Assembly: GCA_027483445.1 (NCBI GenBank)
Contig: JAIXUS010000018.1
Location: forward strand, 1 to 64,000
DNA from: Bacteroidota bacterium
Lineage (GTDB): Bacteria; Bacteroidota; Bacteroidia; M30B66
DNA length: 64,000 bases
Direction: 5' to 3'
Part shown: positions 1 to 8,962 of the stretch, in pieces
Position numbering within the stretch: position 1 is the first letter of the stretch
Layout of the letters: every line of letters starts with the position of its first letter
Made by a program: the position numbers and the translations under genes
The notes under the pieces: generated by a model
The model's database searches: none
Seen by the model: only the letters and a program-made list of their open reading frames with translations
What the model was told of the DNA's origin: nothing

Positions 1-1
1 A

Positions 2-568
2 GAGCTGAACAATCCGGTTCCTGAGGAGCCTGTGTTTTTTATGAAGCCCGACACGGCGGTACTTCGCGACAACGCACCGTTTTATCACCCCGATTTTTCG
101 AATGATATTCACCACGAGGCAGAGCTGGTATTGCGCGTTTCAAAGGCCGGAAAGCATATTGCACCCGAGTTTGCGCATTTGTATGTGGATGGCCTCACGG
201 TAGGCATCGACTTCACTGCACGCGACCTTCAGCAGCAGTGCAAGGCCAAAGGGCTTCCCTGGGAAAAAGCCAAGGCATTTGATGGGAGCGCTCCTGTTGG
301 CCAAATGCTAAGCTTTAACCTCAATGATGCTGTGGAGCCGATTGTATTTTCCCTTACTGTAAACGACGCGCTTCGGCAACAGGGCAGCAGCGCAGAGATG
401 ATTTTCGGGTTTCGGGAGATTATCGCTTATGTGTCGCGTTTCGTTACCTTAAAAACCGGCGATTTGATTTTCACCGGAACACCGGCCGGCGTTGCGCCTG
501 TTAAAATTGGCGACCGTTTAAAGGCTAGCATTGGCGACTTGTGCCTGTTGGACTTTGAAGTGAAGTAG
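2..568 (+). CDS. FAH-family hydrolase (acylpyruvase / oxaloacetate decarboxylase-like), 5' end outside window
   Basis: The reading frame is open from the first bases, so the gene begins upstream of the window; 188 codons are visible. The protein is of the fumarylacetoacetate hydrolase superfamily, most like the short YcgM/FAHD1 type that cleaves acylpyruvates or decarboxylates oxaloacetate. Visible signatures are the substrate-facing MKPDTA stretch, the paired metal-binding acidic residues in HHEAELVL, the later GIDFTARD segment, and the C-terminal FTGTPAGV turn typical of the family. The family usually has about 200-220 residues, so roughly 15-30 are missing. ATG 41 and GTG 32 lie inside the conserved domain and are not real starts. 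The exact substrate cannot be read from the sequence. Confidence 0.9.
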   Translation, partial: ELNNPVPEEPVFFMKPDTAVLRDNAPFYHPDFSNDIHHEAELVLRVSKAGKHIAPEFAHLYVDGLTVGIDFTARDLQQQCKAKGLPWEKAKAFDGSAPVGQMLSFNLNDAVEPIVFSLTVNDALRQQGSSAEMIFGFREIIAYVSRFVTLKTGDLIFTGTPAGVAPVKIGDRLKASIGDLCLLDFEVK

Positions 569-675
569 TTGGGGCTTTTCTGCGAAATTCCTGATAGATT
601 TAATGACTTTCGGATGGGTTCTTGAGAATGGTGAAAAACACTTAACAAGAGATTCTGTAGAATACCGCTTTAGTG

Positions 676-1785
676 CTATTGGTTTAAGAGAGAGGCTATT
701 CTGTAGCTTGTGTTTCTTCCACCGGAATCTTCCTTTTGTAAAATGCCTTTTGCAATCAGGTCGTTGATGTCCCGAATTGCAGTATCCTTTGAGCAATGCG
801 CGATTTTAGCCCATTTAGAGGAAGTTAACTTTCCAGTGAAACCATCCAGCAACCTATCGATGAGTTTTTTTTGCCGGTCATTTATCATGGTTTTTGCGTG
901 ATTTTGCCAGAATTGACCTTTAAACAAAACTCTTTCAAGTGTTTTTTCACTTGAGTTTAGCGCATTGATTAAGCAGTTCAGAAACCAACATATCCAAGGT
1001 GTGACGTTGAGATTGCCTTTTTGCGTTTTTTCAAGAATTTCGTAATACTGTTTTCTCTCCAAACGAATTTGTGCCGACATGCTGTAAAAGCATTGGTTAC
1101 TTTTATCGGATTGAGCCAAAAGCATATCTGTCAACGCTCGCGCAATTCGACCATTTCCATCATCGAATGGATGGATGGTGACAAACCATAAGTGAGCAAT
1201 TGCTGCCTTTATCAATAAGTCTGTTTGTGCAGCTTCGTTAAACCAATTAATAAAGACAGACATTTCCTCTTCAAGTCGACTTGAATTTGGTGCTTCAAAG
1301 TGAACTTTTTCTTTGCCTAGAGCTCCGGAAACCACCTGCATTGGTCCCGTACTATCGTGTCTCCAATCTCCAACAATTATTTTATACATACCGCTTCGGC
1401 CTGTTGGAAACATTGCTGCATGCCAGTCAAATAGCCGGTTTTTACTAAGAGGTTCACAGCAATTTTTCGTGGCAACAATCATCATTTCTACAATTCCTTC
1501 TGTATTTCGATCTGAAACGACTAAGCCTGCTATGTCCATTCCTAGTCGACGGGCAATAGAAGACCGAACTTGTTCCTGATCAAGGATTTCGCCTTCGATT
1601 TCTGAAGTCTTTAAAACGTCGAGGGTTAGGGTTTCCAATAGCGCTTCATTTCTCAGTTCAAAGCCTATCGCTTCCATTTTACCTTTGAGACGTCCTTGCA
1701 GATTACGCGCTTCACCTAAAAGCAATACGATGCTCTCGAGGTCCCATTCAAAGTCCGGCCAATGCGCTTTTTGGTGAATATACAT
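676..1785 (-). CDS. Fic family protein (class II AMPylase-like) with C-terminal winged helix
   Basis: 369 residues from ATG 1785; an upstream ATG at 1809 adds eight residues, but family members normally begin MYIHQ. The N-terminal part resembles DUF4172. TSEIEG (about residues 60-65) fits the class II inhibitory motif [S/T]xxxE[G/N], whose glutamate blocks ATP binding. The catalytic Fic loop HPFDDGNGRIAR is complete at about 205-216, so nucleotidyl transfer (normally AMP onto a protein hydroxyl) is likely. The last ~70 residues look like a winged helix, suggesting DNA binding. No small antitoxin gene is next to it, which agrees with internal inhibition. The region looks somewhat more AT-rich than its neighbours, so acquisition by transfer is possible. 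The target protein is unknown. Confidence 0.93.
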   Translation of the reverse strand: MYIHQKAHWPDFEWDLESIVLLLGEARNLQGRLKGKMEAIGFELRNEALLETLTLDVLKTSEIEGEILDQEQVRSSIARRLGMDIAGLVVSDRNTEGIVEMMIVATKNCCEPLSKNRLFDWHAAMFPTGRSGMYKIIVGDWRHDSTGPMQVVSGALGKEKVHFEAPNSSRLEEEMSVFINWFNEAAQTDLLIKAAIAHLWFVTIHPFDDGNGRIARALTDMLLAQSDKSNQCFYSMSAQIRLERKQYYEILEKTQKGNLNVTPWICWFLNCLINALNSSEKTLERVLFKGQFWQNHAKTMINDRQKKLIDRLLDGFTGKLTSSKWAKIAHCSKDTAIRDINDLIAKGILQKEDSGGRNTSYRIASLLNQ

Positions 1786-1788
1786 GTG

Positions 1789-1833
1789 TATTCGTTGCAA
1801 AATATGCATCGAATATAGCGATTATTCGTTGCA
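1789..1833 (-). promoter_or_regulatory. Three operator-like 11-bp sites in alternating orientation upstream of the fic gene
   Basis: TATTCGTTGCA occurs at 1789-1799 and again, identical, at 1823-1833. Between them, at 1805-1815, lies the inverted copy TGCATCGAATA, which differs at one position. Spacers are 5 and 7 bp. The first site ends 4 bp before the chosen fic start at 1785, so a bound protein would cover the promoter and start region. Autoregulation by the Fic protein's own winged helix is an inference. Confidence 0.55.
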
Positions 1834-1873
1834 CATTCTTTCTCTAACAAGCGCTAACCATCCATGGAATGCT

Positions 1874-3058
1874 TCACAGTCGTTCACCCGCCGGCATTTC
1901 CGCCTTGGCTTTCATGGTAAACAGCTCAACAGATAATTTCATCCAGATTAAAATGAGCGGAAACACCTTCATCACCTTTGGATAAATCCATGTGGATCGC
2001 AAAGAGTAGGGGAAGAGGTCGGTACTGCTAAGTGAGGTGAGCAGCAGGCAAAACAAAATGAGCGCCCAATCGATGCGCTTCTGCTCACTGAGGCTGAACC
2101 ACAGGGCTGCGCCGCAAACGGCAATAACGAGGGTTGGCGACTCCGACATGTGGTTGAAAACAATCACCCACAACAACACCAAAGCCAGCATCCTGTAGCG
2201 GAAGAGCCGGTTACTCCATTTGTTCCATTGAAGTAGGGGAAGGACGAAACTCAGCACGCCCAGCGCCTGAATCAGCAACTTGTTCGGATTAAGCCCGAAC
2301 CAGTAATGGAGCCAGCCAATCATCGAGAAACCGTAATTGTTACCATGGTCTTCGGTGATAATCTTCCACCAACTCTTATACAAGGCTATCAAACCTTCCG
2401 GGTTCACCACAACCAAAGGCACAAGGCTAAAAAACGCGGCCCAGATTAGTCCCCACATGATCATCCGGCCTTTGCCGGGATAAAATAAAAAAAGACTGAA
2501 CGCTACCACACCGAAGATTTTGATATACACGGTGATCATCACGCACAGTACAGCCAGTCCAATGCGCTCTCGCTCGAGGCTGGCAATCGCCAGAATCAGT
2601 AAACCGGCAATCAAACCGTTACATTGAGAGTTTTGAATGCTGGTGAGCATCTCGATGACCGAAAAACCCAGCGCCGTTGATTTGAGTCTTTGCGGCAAAC
2701 CCGGCAAGAGGTGCAAGCCATACACCACGGCTACGGCATTCAACACATTGAAGATGCTCAGGCCTAGCCAGTCGGGTAGAGCATTGAAAAAGCCAAAGGC
2801 CAAAGCAAAGGCTGGACTGTATTTGTAGATATCGAAATGCTCTGCCGGATAGTACGCGTAAAGTTCAATGCCTTGCACAAGGTGACGGAAGGCATATTTG
2901 AAGATGACGTAGTTGTTGTAATGGCTGTGTATGATGCCATGTGTGGTTTTATCGCCCAACAGGATTGATTGAACGGCACTTAGCACTCCGAGTAAGGCAA
3001 ACAAATCAAACCAGAGTGCGGGTTTACCTGCCAGCGACTTTAACTGAGCCGTCTTCAT
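1874..3058 (-). CDS. Polytopic membrane protein, GT87/DUF2029-like glycosyltransferase
   Basis: 394 residues with about ten hydrophobic segments. The long first extracytoplasmic loop contains GIELYAYYPAEHFDIYKYSP, resembling the loop after the first helix in the GT87/DUF2029 family (polyprenyl-phosphate-dependent mannosyltransferase-like, GT-C fold). By family, such enzymes use a lipid-linked sugar donor on the periplasmic face; donor and acceptor here are unknown. The gene starts six bases after the stop of the OmpA-like gene on the same strand and probably shares its transcript. It might glycosylate an envelope or T9SS cargo product, but only proximity supports that. Confidence 0.75.
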   Translation of the reverse strand: MKTAQLKSLAGKPALWFDLFALLGVLSAVQSILLGDKTTHGIIHSHYNNYVIFKYAFRHLVQGIELYAYYPAEHFDIYKYSPAFALAFGFFNALPDWLGLSIFNVLNAVAVVYGLHLLPGLPQRLKSTALGFSVIEMLTSIQNSQCNGLIAGLLILAIASLERERIGLAVLCVMITVYIKIFGVVAFSLFLFYPGKGRMIMWGLIWAAFFSLVPLVVVNPEGLIALYKSWWKIITEDHGNNYGFSMIGWLHYWFGLNPNKLLIQALGVLSFVLPLLQWNKWSNRLFRYRMLALVLLWVIVFNHMSESPTLVIAVCGAALWFSLSEQKRIDWALILFCLLLTSLSSTDLFPYSLRSTWIYPKVMKVFPLILIWMKLSVELFTMKAKAEMPAGERL

Positions 3059-3064
3059 GCGTAC

Positions 3065-5002
3065 TTACTTCGCGAGGATGGTAAATTCAGTTCTCCTGTT
3101 GCGGCTCCGGCCTTCTTCATTCTGATTCGAGGCAACCGGTTTGGCTTCACCATACCCTTTTGCAGCGATTCGGGTTTCGGGGATGCCCTTACCTGTGAGA
3201 AACTGCTTCACGGCCTCAGCTCTGCTTTGCGAGAGTTTCAGGTTGGCCTCGTCGTTCCCAACATCGTCGGTGTGTCCGCCGATTTCAATCTGCAAACTGG
3301 GGTTTTTCTGCAAAAAGCGCAGGAGGGTTTCCAGCTCGGCTTGCGACTTGGCTTGCAACGCTGCCGAGCCGCTTTCAAAAAAGATGTTGTTAAGCACAAT
3401 GCGCTCTCCTTTTTCTACCGGAATCAGGCCCACTTCTACCTCATAAACATCAGTGGGTGATAGCTCTTTTTTCAGGGTATAGTTTTCCGAGTAGAACAGA
3501 AATCCCGGAGCGCTCACATTTAATGCGTAGGAAGAGCCTGCGGGTAAGCTCAACAAAAAGCCGCCGGTAACTGGATCACTGGTACAACGGGCCTTCACCT
3601 CTTTGGTAAACAGGTCGGTGATTTCCACCGAAGCCTCTATCGGATTTTTCATACGGGCATGCTGCACTTTTCCGCGTAAAAAGGTTACGGGCTGTGGGCG
3701 TACCGCCTGATGCAAGGAGAAAGAATACAGGTCGAGCTGCCCCAATCCACCTTCGCGTTCGGCACTTAAGTAAGCCGTTTTACCATCGGCACTGACCACC
3801 AGATAGGTTTCTTCGCCAGCGGTATTCAATGGATAACCTAGGTTTACCGGCTTGCTCCATCCTCCGCCCGCAAGTCGCCTGGAGTAATACAAATCCTTTT
3901 CTCCCATGCCGGGATGACCGTCCGACGAAAAGAACAATGTGCTGCCATCAGGATGTAAAAAAGGTCCCGATTCATCGAATTCCGTATTGAGGCTGTCGCC
4001 AAGATTAACCGCGGTTTCCCAGTTGCCTGATGCATTTCGCTTCGACACCCAGAGGTCTTTGCCGCCTTTTCCACCCGGACGGGCACTGGTGAAAATCAAC
4101 TCCTGTCCGTCGGGCGAAATTGTAGGCTGGCTGTCCCACTTGGGACCGTTAATGGCCTCGCCGAGGTTTACCGGCTTTTGCCATTTTCCGCCTCGTCGCT
4201 CCGAAACGTAGATGTCGCAGCTGCCGAAGCCGCCGGCGCGGTTACAGCCTGTGAAACAAACGTAACGTCCATCAGGCGACAAACAATGGGCGCCCTCATT
4301 TCCATGCGTGTTGAGTGGCTCACCCACTGGAATACTCTTTAACCACTGGTCTCCTTCCCGCGAACTCATGTAGAAGTCTTCTTCAACCCTCGAACCGTTC
4401 TCAGTAAGTGCGTCGGCCGGGCGTAATCGGGTATAAATGAGCGTACCTTGATCAACCGTGATGGCCGGGTGATATTCACTGTTTTCAGTGTTGATGGCCT
4501 CTCCCATGTTTTGGGGCGTGTAGGGAACCGGATTTTTCACGGCACCATCTGCAAACCTTGCATTGGCTAACAATCGACGCGCTTTCTTCTTGCTTTCTTC
4601 GGTAACCTTCGGGTAGCTCATGAATTTCTCCAGGTGCCCGGCGGCATCGCTAAACTTCATTACCTTCAGTTCTGCCTGAGCCCAACGGAGATACATCGCC
4701 GGAAACTTATCTGGAAAAGCCTTCGCAGCAGCCTCATACTTAGGCAAAGCCTCTTCAGGCTTCCCCAAATCAAGACAGATGTCGGCCAGAAAAAGATTCG
4801 CTTCAAAAAACTGAGGATCTTCTTTTAAGGCATCTTGCAGGAACCGATAAGCCTCCTCGGTTTTGCGCTGGTCGTAACGACTTTGGGCTTCCTCGAAAAG
4901 TTTCACCGCCCGGCGGTTAGAAGAGCTAAGTCCCGACTGACTTTTCAAACAGGAGCTAAAGGTGAAAAAGACCAACAGGAGCGCAAAAAGGGGATTCATC
5001 AT
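3065..5002 (-). CDS. PorE-like outer-membrane lipoprotein: TPR, beta-propeller, carboxypeptidase-regulatory-like domain, OmpA
   Basis: 645 residues from ATG 5002 (4999 is equally possible); upstream frame extension gives no better signal. A lipoprotein signal ends in FTFSSC, with the acylated cysteine about 18 residues in. Then come TPR helices (about 35-150), a propeller of PD40/WD40-like blades with repeated SPDG/HPDG turns (about 165-430), a regulatory-like beta domain (about 440-520), and an OmpA peptidoglycan-binding domain with GHTDDVGND and a terminal NRRTEF. This order matches PorE of the T9SS, which ties the outer-membrane machinery to peptidoglycan. Bacteroidota carry several paralogs, so it may be an accessory protein for the adjacent type B cargo rather than PorE itself. 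No porP/sprF gene lies beside it. Confidence 0.88.
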   Translation of the reverse strand: MMNPLFALLLVFFTFSSCLKSQSGLSSSNRRAVKLFEEAQSRYDQRKTEEAYRFLQDALKEDPQFFEANLFLADICLDLGKPEEALPKYEAAAKAFPDKFPAMYLRWAQAELKVMKFSDAAGHLEKFMSYPKVTEESKKKARRLLANARFADGAVKNPVPYTPQNMGEAINTENSEYHPAITVDQGTLIYTRLRPADALTENGSRVEEDFYMSSREGDQWLKSIPVGEPLNTHGNEGAHCLSPDGRYVCFTGCNRAGGFGSCDIYVSERRGGKWQKPVNLGEAINGPKWDSQPTISPDGQELIFTSARPGGKGGKDLWVSKRNASGNWETAVNLGDSLNTEFDESGPFLHPDGSTLFFSSDGHPGMGEKDLYYSRRLAGGGWSKPVNLGYPLNTAGEETYLVVSADGKTAYLSAEREGGLGQLDLYSFSLHQAVRPQPVTFLRGKVQHARMKNPIEASVEITDLFTKEVKARCTSDPVTGGFLLSLPAGSSYALNVSAPGFLFYSENYTLKKELSPTDVYEVEVGLIPVEKGERIVLNNIFFESGSAALQAKSQAELETLLRFLQKNPSLQIEIGGHTDDVGNDEANLKLSQSRAEAVKQFLTGKGIPETRIAAKGYGEAKPVASNQNEEGRSRNRRTEFTILAK

Positions 5003-5044
5003 GATAAAGCTAACGCTGGAAAAGTAAGCAAATTCCAAAGCCCG

Positions 5045-5085
5045 GAAAAAAGAAAACCCCGAAGCCTTAAGATTTCGGGGTTTTC
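5045..5085 (-). terminator. Intrinsic terminator of the 1235-residue T9SS protein gene
   Basis: Perfect 12-bp inverted repeat GAAAACCCCGAA (5052-5063) / 5074-5085 with a 10-nt loop. Read on the minus strand the stem is followed by a T-rich run (complement of 5046-5051). It lies 16 bp past the stop of the gene ending at 5101 and before the OmpA-like start at 5002, so the OmpA gene either has its own promoter or depends on readthrough. Confidence 0.85.
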
Positions 5086-5100
5086 GAAGCGATTGTTCGC

Positions 5101-8100
5101 TTATTTCCGTTTCAGAGTAACATCGCCTGTGATCGTTTCTCCGTTGGAGAGCTTCAGGATGTAGAAGTACACTCCATCAGGCACATCCTCGCCCGACCAG
5201 TTGTTATTGTAGTCGGTGGTGTTGAAGACCTCGTTGCCCCAACGGTTAAAGATGTTCAGCGAGCTTTCGGGGAAGGCCGCTAGACCTTGCACCACAAAGA
5301 AGTCGTTGAAGCCATCGCCATTTGGCGTAAATGAGTTTGGTACAGCAACATTGTTGGCAATCAGATATTTTCTGGAGGTAGTATCGGTACAACCAGCTGC
5401 ATCAGTAACGGTTAGGATAACAGTTACTTCACCCTGAGTAGCATACGCATGACTCGCATTTTGGGTGTTAGCGCCGGTATTGTCGCCGAAATTCCAACTC
5501 CAGCTTACCGGAGCGCCCGTAGAAGCATCGGTAAATACAATTGTACTTCCTGATTGAGCTCCTGTCGATGGATCGGAGGTGAAGGCTGCAACAGGCCCAC
5601 CTGCGGTAATCACAATAACATCTTCAAAAGTACAGCCGTTGTTGTCAATCACTAACAGCGTGTATGTACCGCCCTCTGCGGCAATTGTTTGCTCGGTTGC
5701 TCCGGTGCTCCAGTCGTAAGAGGCCATGCCTGCCGGTCCACTCAAGGTAAATTGCGCGCCTGCGCAGATGGTTTCATCGTCGCCAAGGCTAAATGCAGGT
5801 TCTGTGAATAAGCTAACGGTTACCTGATCGGTGATGGCCGATTCGCAACCATTAAGGCTTGCCGAAAGGGTGTAAACACCCGCCTGAGGATTGTTCAGGT
5901 TCAAGGTCCCGCCTGCCGCTTGTCCCGCCGGAGTGTTCCAGGTGTATACTACACCATTTTGCTGGTTTGAGCTCAGGGCTAAAACCTGGGTTCCGCACAA
6001 TGTAGTGTCGCCACTGATGATTGGCGTTTCAGGTCGTGGCAGAAGAGATACCAATACTGTATCAAAGGTTGAACAGCCGTTGGGGTTTTCTAATTGTACC
6101 CAATATTCACCTGATGCGGTTACCGTGATGGTATTGGCAGTGCTTCCGGTACTCCATGTGTAATCTACATTTCCACCGGCACTTGCATCCAACACCAAAG
6201 AGGTTCCTCCGCAAATGGAGGTATCGTTGAAGGCAAAGTCAAATTCTGGACTTTCTTCGATGGTCAGGTTTACCAGATCAACTTCAGATGGACAACCGTT
6301 GAGTATGTAGAAGAGGCCGAATTGTCCATCATCACCTACGCTTAGGTCATCAATCACAATGCTCGATTCTGAAGTGGCTAAGGTGTCGGTTGGACTAACC
6401 CAATAATAAACACCACCGGGATTTGAGGCTCCACTGAGTGTGAGTGGATTTCCGGCGCATACTACAGCCTGAGTCACATCATTACCGTTGGTAAGGATGC
6501 TAATGGCCGGGGGGCTGCTTGAGAATACCAGGTCAACAGAATCGCGACGGCTACAGCCTTCCAGGTTAAGTACTTCTACCCAGTAGGTTCCCGATTGTGT
6601 AACGGTAAAGGTTTGTTGGGTTGAGTTGTCTTGCCATAGGTACGTGTATCCGTTTCCTTCACCTGCATCGAGCAGCACTGTACTTTGGTCGCAAACGGTA
6701 TCCGATAAACCGATGTATACTTCCGGGCTTGGTCTCACGAAAATGTCCAAAGTATCGAAGAAAGATTCACAACCTGCGTCGGTAACAAAGGCCAGGAATT
6801 TTCCGGATTGCTGTGTTGTGATAGCGGCAATGTCGAGGTTTTGGCCATCATAAAGGGTGTTGTTCGGCCCTAGCCATGCATAGGAATCCGCTCCATCAAC
6901 GGTCGTCATGCTTAGGGAAAGCGGTTCTCCGGCGCAGAGTGTGTCGGTGGTAACAGCCGCAGAGAATGGATTGATGTTCGCCACTGGTGAAAGTGGTCTC
7001 GGGGAAGTCCAAATTTGAATGGAATCTCTGGCGCGACACCCCTGGAAATCGGTTACTTCAACAAAATAGGTTCCTGAATCCGAAACGATGAAGAAAGGAT
7101 TTGTGGTACCATCTTGCCATTCGAAAAGATAAGTTCCCGGAACAGTTAACAGGAGCTGGGTTCCTTCGCAAATGGTGTCGCGTGCAGCCTGAATGTTTAC
7201 AGGTGGCGTGTAGTAGGAAACATTGATGGTGTCGGTTGCTGAACATTCGTTTCCGCTAAGTACATCAACGTAATAGATTCCTGGGTCAAAAACGGTGATT
7301 TTCTGTGTGGTGTCTCCGGTGCTCCAGAGGTAAGATGTTTTTCCCGGACCGGCATCTAATACCGCAGAGTCGCCTAGACACAATTCACGGTTAATGCCTA
7401 ATTCGAGATAAGAGAAGTTAGAGAAGTAACCGTAATTGCAGCTGGCACCTTGCTGATAGGTAAGACCCATGTGGAAAAGTTCTCCACTAAAATTCTGGAT
7501 TAGCGACCCTTGGCCAGGTGGGACTTGCGCCGTAGTAAAGGCCTTTCTACAATAAACCCATTGTCCGTTGGTTCCGGGTACGGGAAGGAAGTCGGCTGCA
7601 GTGATGTGAGTATTGCTACCATTAAGGGTGAACCCCCCTTCAAACCCCGCCTTTATGGTGAGGTTTAATTTAAAGTTGGCCGAGCCGGTGCGGGTAAAGC
7701 CAATTTGGTTTGAACCGGTGCATTCCAATGATGGAATCACTGCTCCGGCAATTTGGTCACCTACCCCCGAAAGATGCAGTACATAAATGGGCTTGGAGCC
7801 TTCGATAAATCCGGCATTGTCGGTAAAAGAATACATGTATTGCTCTCCCTCGTTAAGGGTTGCTACCGGAGTTGTATTGCCATCAATAAAAATATCGGTT
7901 CCGTCTTCGGTAGCCAATGCATAAATCTTATCGCTGGGTTCGGTTAGGTCTCCTTTAACGACAATATGTTTAAGACCGCAGTTTTCAACAGAAATCAACT
8001 GGTCAGCAGCAAGGTCTGCGCCCCCTTCTGTTCCAATTGGGGGTGGATTCAAATCCAGCATGTCATCCTTAATGGTAACCGTGATTGGCCTGTCTGACTC

Positions 8101-8808
8101 GATTTTTGTCCCGGCGGGCTTTGAAGCTGGAAGGTAATCCAAAGCTTCACAATAATAAGTTTGCCCTCTATGAAGAAGCACAGTAAAGGGGACTCCGGCC
8201 GGATGGTTTAAGATATCTATTGCCGGAGTAATGGTTACGTTGGTGGTATCGTCGGTAGCGACAATCACAAACCCTGCCCTAGGCTGTGGAATGTATGGAC
8301 TACCTCCTAACGTTCGTGCATTTTCCCAAAGGGTTTGAAAAGGAGTGAAAAATAAAGTTCCGGTTCCGTTTCTTCCCTTAAGAGCCACAAGGTCTCGGTT
8401 AGCCGCAGCTCCCAACTCATAATAAGCAGTAATTGGTGCTGTAGCCCTCACTAAAATACCGGTATTCATTACTGAATCCGGGAAGCGGGTCTCAATTTGG
8501 TTTATCCAGGGTGTGAGGTTTACCGTTTGGGTTGCGCTGGCATTGATGTTCACCACTATGGGTGTAAACGACAAATTGGCCGGTTGCCAAATGGTTACCT
8601 GCGCAGGGTCGGTGAGCGTTGAAAGCACAAGCTGAATTGGCCGGTCACGAAAAGCATTCCCATTAATTTCCCCTTGGGTTCCTTGTGTCAGATCGGGAGG
8701 GGCAAACCAAAACTCCTGATCAATTTGTGCCTGACCAATTTTTCCGAAACACAACAATGCCAAAAAGGCTATTGAACCGCGGAACCACTGTGTAAGTGTT
8801 TTATTCAT
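5101..8808 (-). CDS. Large T9SS type B cargo protein (IgGFc-binding-like N-terminus, Ig-like repeats, PKD, CHU_C sorting domain)
   Basis: 1235 residues. A signal peptide ends near GKIGQAQ. The N-terminal ~400 residues resemble the IgGFc-binding N-terminal domain, with LFFTPFQTLWENA and FVIVATDDTTNVTITP. At least five Ig-like modules follow, each with a pattern such as LWSTGDTTQKITV...GIYYVDV and cysteine pairs. A PKD domain has SWNFGDNTG. The end is the gliding-motility-associated C-terminal domain: VPNSFTPNGDGFNDFF, FNRWGNEVF, DGVYFYILKL, VTLKRK. That domain sends proteins through the T9SS to the surface or medium. A role in adhesion is plausible; the ligand is unknown. The 'IgGFc' name comes from mucin-like proteins and does not imply antibody binding. 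Confidence 0.92.
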   Translation of the reverse strand: MNKTLTQWFRGSIAFLALLCFGKIGQAQIDQEFWFAPPDLTQGTQGEINGNAFRDRPIQLVLSTLTDPAQVTIWQPANLSFTPIVVNINASATQTVNLTPWINQIETRFPDSVMNTGILVRATAPITAYYELGAAANRDLVALKGRNGTGTLFFTPFQTLWENARTLGGSPYIPQPRAGFVIVATDDTTNVTITPAIDILNHPAGVPFTVLLHRGQTYYCEALDYLPASKPAGTKIESDRPITVTIKDDMLDLNPPPIGTEGGADLAADQLISVENCGLKHIVVKGDLTEPSDKIYALATEDGTDIFIDGNTTPVATLNEGEQYMYSFTDNAGFIEGSKPIYVLHLSGVGDQIAGAVIPSLECTGSNQIGFTRTGSANFKLNLTIKAGFEGGFTLNGSNTHITAADFLPVPGTNGQWVYCRKAFTTAQVPPGQGSLIQNFSGELFHMGLTYQQGASCNYGYFSNFSYLELGINRELCLGDSAVLDAGPGKTSYLWSTGDTTQKITVFDPGIYYVDVLSGNECSATDTINVSYYTPPVNIQAARDTICEGTQLLLTVPGTYLFEWQDGTTNPFFIVSDSGTYFVEVTDFQGCRARDSIQIWTSPRPLSPVANINPFSAAVTTDTLCAGEPLSLSMTTVDGADSYAWLGPNNTLYDGQNLDIAAITTQQSGKFLAFVTDAGCESFFDTLDIFVRPSPEVYIGLSDTVCDQSTVLLDAGEGNGYTYLWQDNSTQQTFTVTQSGTYWVEVLNLEGCSRRDSVDLVFSSSPPAISILTNGNDVTQAVVCAGNPLTLSGASNPGGVYYWVSPTDTLATSESSIVIDDLSVGDDGQFGLFYILNGCPSEVDLVNLTIEESPEFDFAFNDTSICGGTSLVLDASAGGNVDYTWSTGSTANTITVTASGEYWVQLENPNGCSTFDTVLVSLLPRPETPIISGDTTLCGTQVLALSSNQQNGVVYTWNTPAGQAAGGTLNLNNPQAGVYTLSASLNGCESAITDQVTVSLFTEPAFSLGDDETICAGAQFTLSGPAGMASYDWSTGATEQTIAAEGGTYTLLVIDNNGCTFEDVIVITAGGPVAAFTSDPSTGAQSGSTIVFTDASTGAPVSWSWNFGDNTGANTQNASHAYATQGEVTVILTVTDAAGCTDTTSRKYLIANNVAVPNSFTPNGDGFNDFFVVQGLAAFPESSLNIFNRWGNEVFNTTDYNNNWSGEDVPDGVYFYILKLSNGETITGDVTLKRK

Positions 8809-8962
8809 TGAGTTTAGCGTTAGTACTTAAATGTATTTCGCATTCGTTGAAGCAATTGGAGCCGAAGCCCTTTTTTGCCTGCATACTTACTGATATTAAA
8901 ACGCAAAGGTTACAGAAACATCCGAAATTTAGTAGGGGTTAACCACTCATTTAACGAACAAT

